A program made the translations under genes and the position numbers. Positions 63,295 through 64,000 of a stretch of DNA of 64,000 nucleotides are shown here, piece by piece. The notes under the pieces were generated by a model. It worked only from the letters and a program-made list of their open reading frames with translations, did no database searches and was not told the DNA's origin. Source of the DNA: Parapristionchus giblindavisi (lineage: Eukaryota; Nematoda; Chromadorea; Rhabditida; Diplogasteridae); assembly GCA_943737045.1 (NCBI GenBank), contig CALSFV010000385.1:124001-188000 (forward strand), in the 5' to 3' direction. Position 1 is the stretch's first letter, and the number at the start of each line of letters is the position of its first letter.

Positions 63295-64000
63295 ATGTAT
63301 AAGGTTAGCTCATCAGCCGTTCCTCGTACTACTCTTCCTTGTATCAACAAAACCGTCTTCTATCGAACTGATCATGTTGAGAAGAAGAACCACTACATGA
63401 GTATGTTATCTATTTTATCCTATCACTCAATCAAATGATCTCATTCACAGGCAAACCACAGAAGCCGGATATCTCAGCTGTATCTTTACTTGATCTGTAA
63501 GTGTATCCTTGATCTACTCAATAAATCAATCAATATTGTAGTCGTCTGAATACAATTGGTCGTCGTCGTGTAATAATGTCCCCTCCATCTACACCATCTA
63601 CTCCAACAACTCCTTCATCTGCTGATTATGAACAGCAAATGAGCCTACTCGATAAATGTATCTTATTATTTCTTCTGTAGAATTTGGGAACTTTTCTACC
63701 CAGCTTTCTGTAGCCCTTGGTAGAAACATGGCTCCTTTCCTTGCCTGTATAGTTATAAACTTTAAGTTTGAACCAAGATCCCTGGAAAGCTCGTGTGCCA
63801 GGTTTATCTAATGAGTAGCCAGGATTTAGCCCTGGAAGTGGCCCAGTTTCCCAAATTCTCGTATTTCTTCTCCCTTTCATTCTACAATTACTCAAGTTTT
63901 AACTCTCTTTCATTTCTGTTTGCCTGTTGACTTATGCCCTTGGTACATATGTTGATGGATTATTGATGAAACTAAATTCAGCTTGGAAAGCGTTTGCTTT
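63295..64000 (+). CDS. 5' part of an unrecognised gene, runs off the window
   Basis: Three exons join in phase: 63295-63400, 63451-63496, 63542-63657. They encode about 89 residues starting MYKVSSSAVPR, with a basic segment (LNTIGRRRVIM), a Ser/Thr/Pro run (SPPSTPSTPTTPSSADYE) and QQMSLLDK. The third exon ends with one base of a codon, so at least one more exon follows. A candidate segment near 63950-64000 contains GATTATTGATGAAAC, but I cannot fix its acceptor. The start at 63295 is the first ATG after a possible acceptor at 63257. No family recognised. Confidence 0.5.

Noticed and set aside
63626..63895. 89-residue minus-strand frame
   Set aside because: It overlaps the third exon of the plus-strand gene and has no splice support; probably antisense noise or repeat sequence in the following intron.

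Overview
Organism. The window is AT-rich nuclear DNA from an animal with very compact introns, mostly 40-60 bases, with GT at the donor and acceptors ending TTTCAG, TTTTAG or ATAG. Two genes carry a TTTTCAG- or TTACAG-type acceptor only 1-3 bases before the start codon, as expected for spliced-leader trans-splicing. With the gene content (nematode-type G alpha, caveolin, WAP/Kunitz secretory protein) this points to a free-living rhabditid nematode. The many (GGGAGA)n tracts and the ATTGATTGATT / GATCTTTGATC intron filler suggest a diplogastrid such as Pristionchus, but that last step is a guess. I rebuilt every gene model by hand from splice sites, frame and phase. Exon lengths were counted against codons, and all complete models close to whole codons.

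Layout. 1-9310: gene-poor and rich in purine/pyrimidine tracts, with a tRNA-like foldback element (4959-6004) and a TIR element (6441-6773). 9311-11139 (+): caveolin. 11565-16684 (-): G protein alpha subunit whose introns have collected several repeats. 16685-22400: no gene, repeats only. 22401-23741 (-): ATP synthase subunit e. 24172-25178 (+): unknown single-pass membrane protein. 25394-27745 (-): short URB1/Npa1-like ribosome-biogenesis protein. 28657-31033 (-): unknown acidic/serine-rich protein. 32514-35845 (-): fatty aldehyde dehydrogenase with two alternative tail exons. 36483-38701: 2.2 kb palindrome flanked by TTAA. 40554-42637 (-): MPPED-type metallophosphoesterase. 42638-47663: no gene, purine-rich repeats and MITEs. 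47664-50885 (-): polytopic membrane protein. 51414-55631 (-): secreted Tyr/Arg/Ser-rich repeat protein with a second tRNA-like foldback element (53049-54113) in an intron. 57323-59121 (+): WAP/Kunitz protein. 59420-62527 (-): BTB protein. 63295-64000 (+): start of an unrecognised gene that runs off the edge.

How it fits together. This is ordinary mixed eukaryotic gene content with no pathway cluster: mitochondrial energy (ATP synthase e), ribosome assembly (URB1), lipid aldehyde detoxification (ALH), membrane signalling (G alpha, caveolin) and secreted or extracellular proteins. The most unusual material is in the repeats. Two about 1 kb foldback elements share CAAGGGAA termini and 3-bp TAA/TTA duplications, and each carries a tRNA-like A-box/B-box module in both arms. 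Related tRNA-like modules occur elsewhere in the window. A separate TTAA-flanked series ranges from about 110 bp MITEs to a 2.2 kb palindrome.
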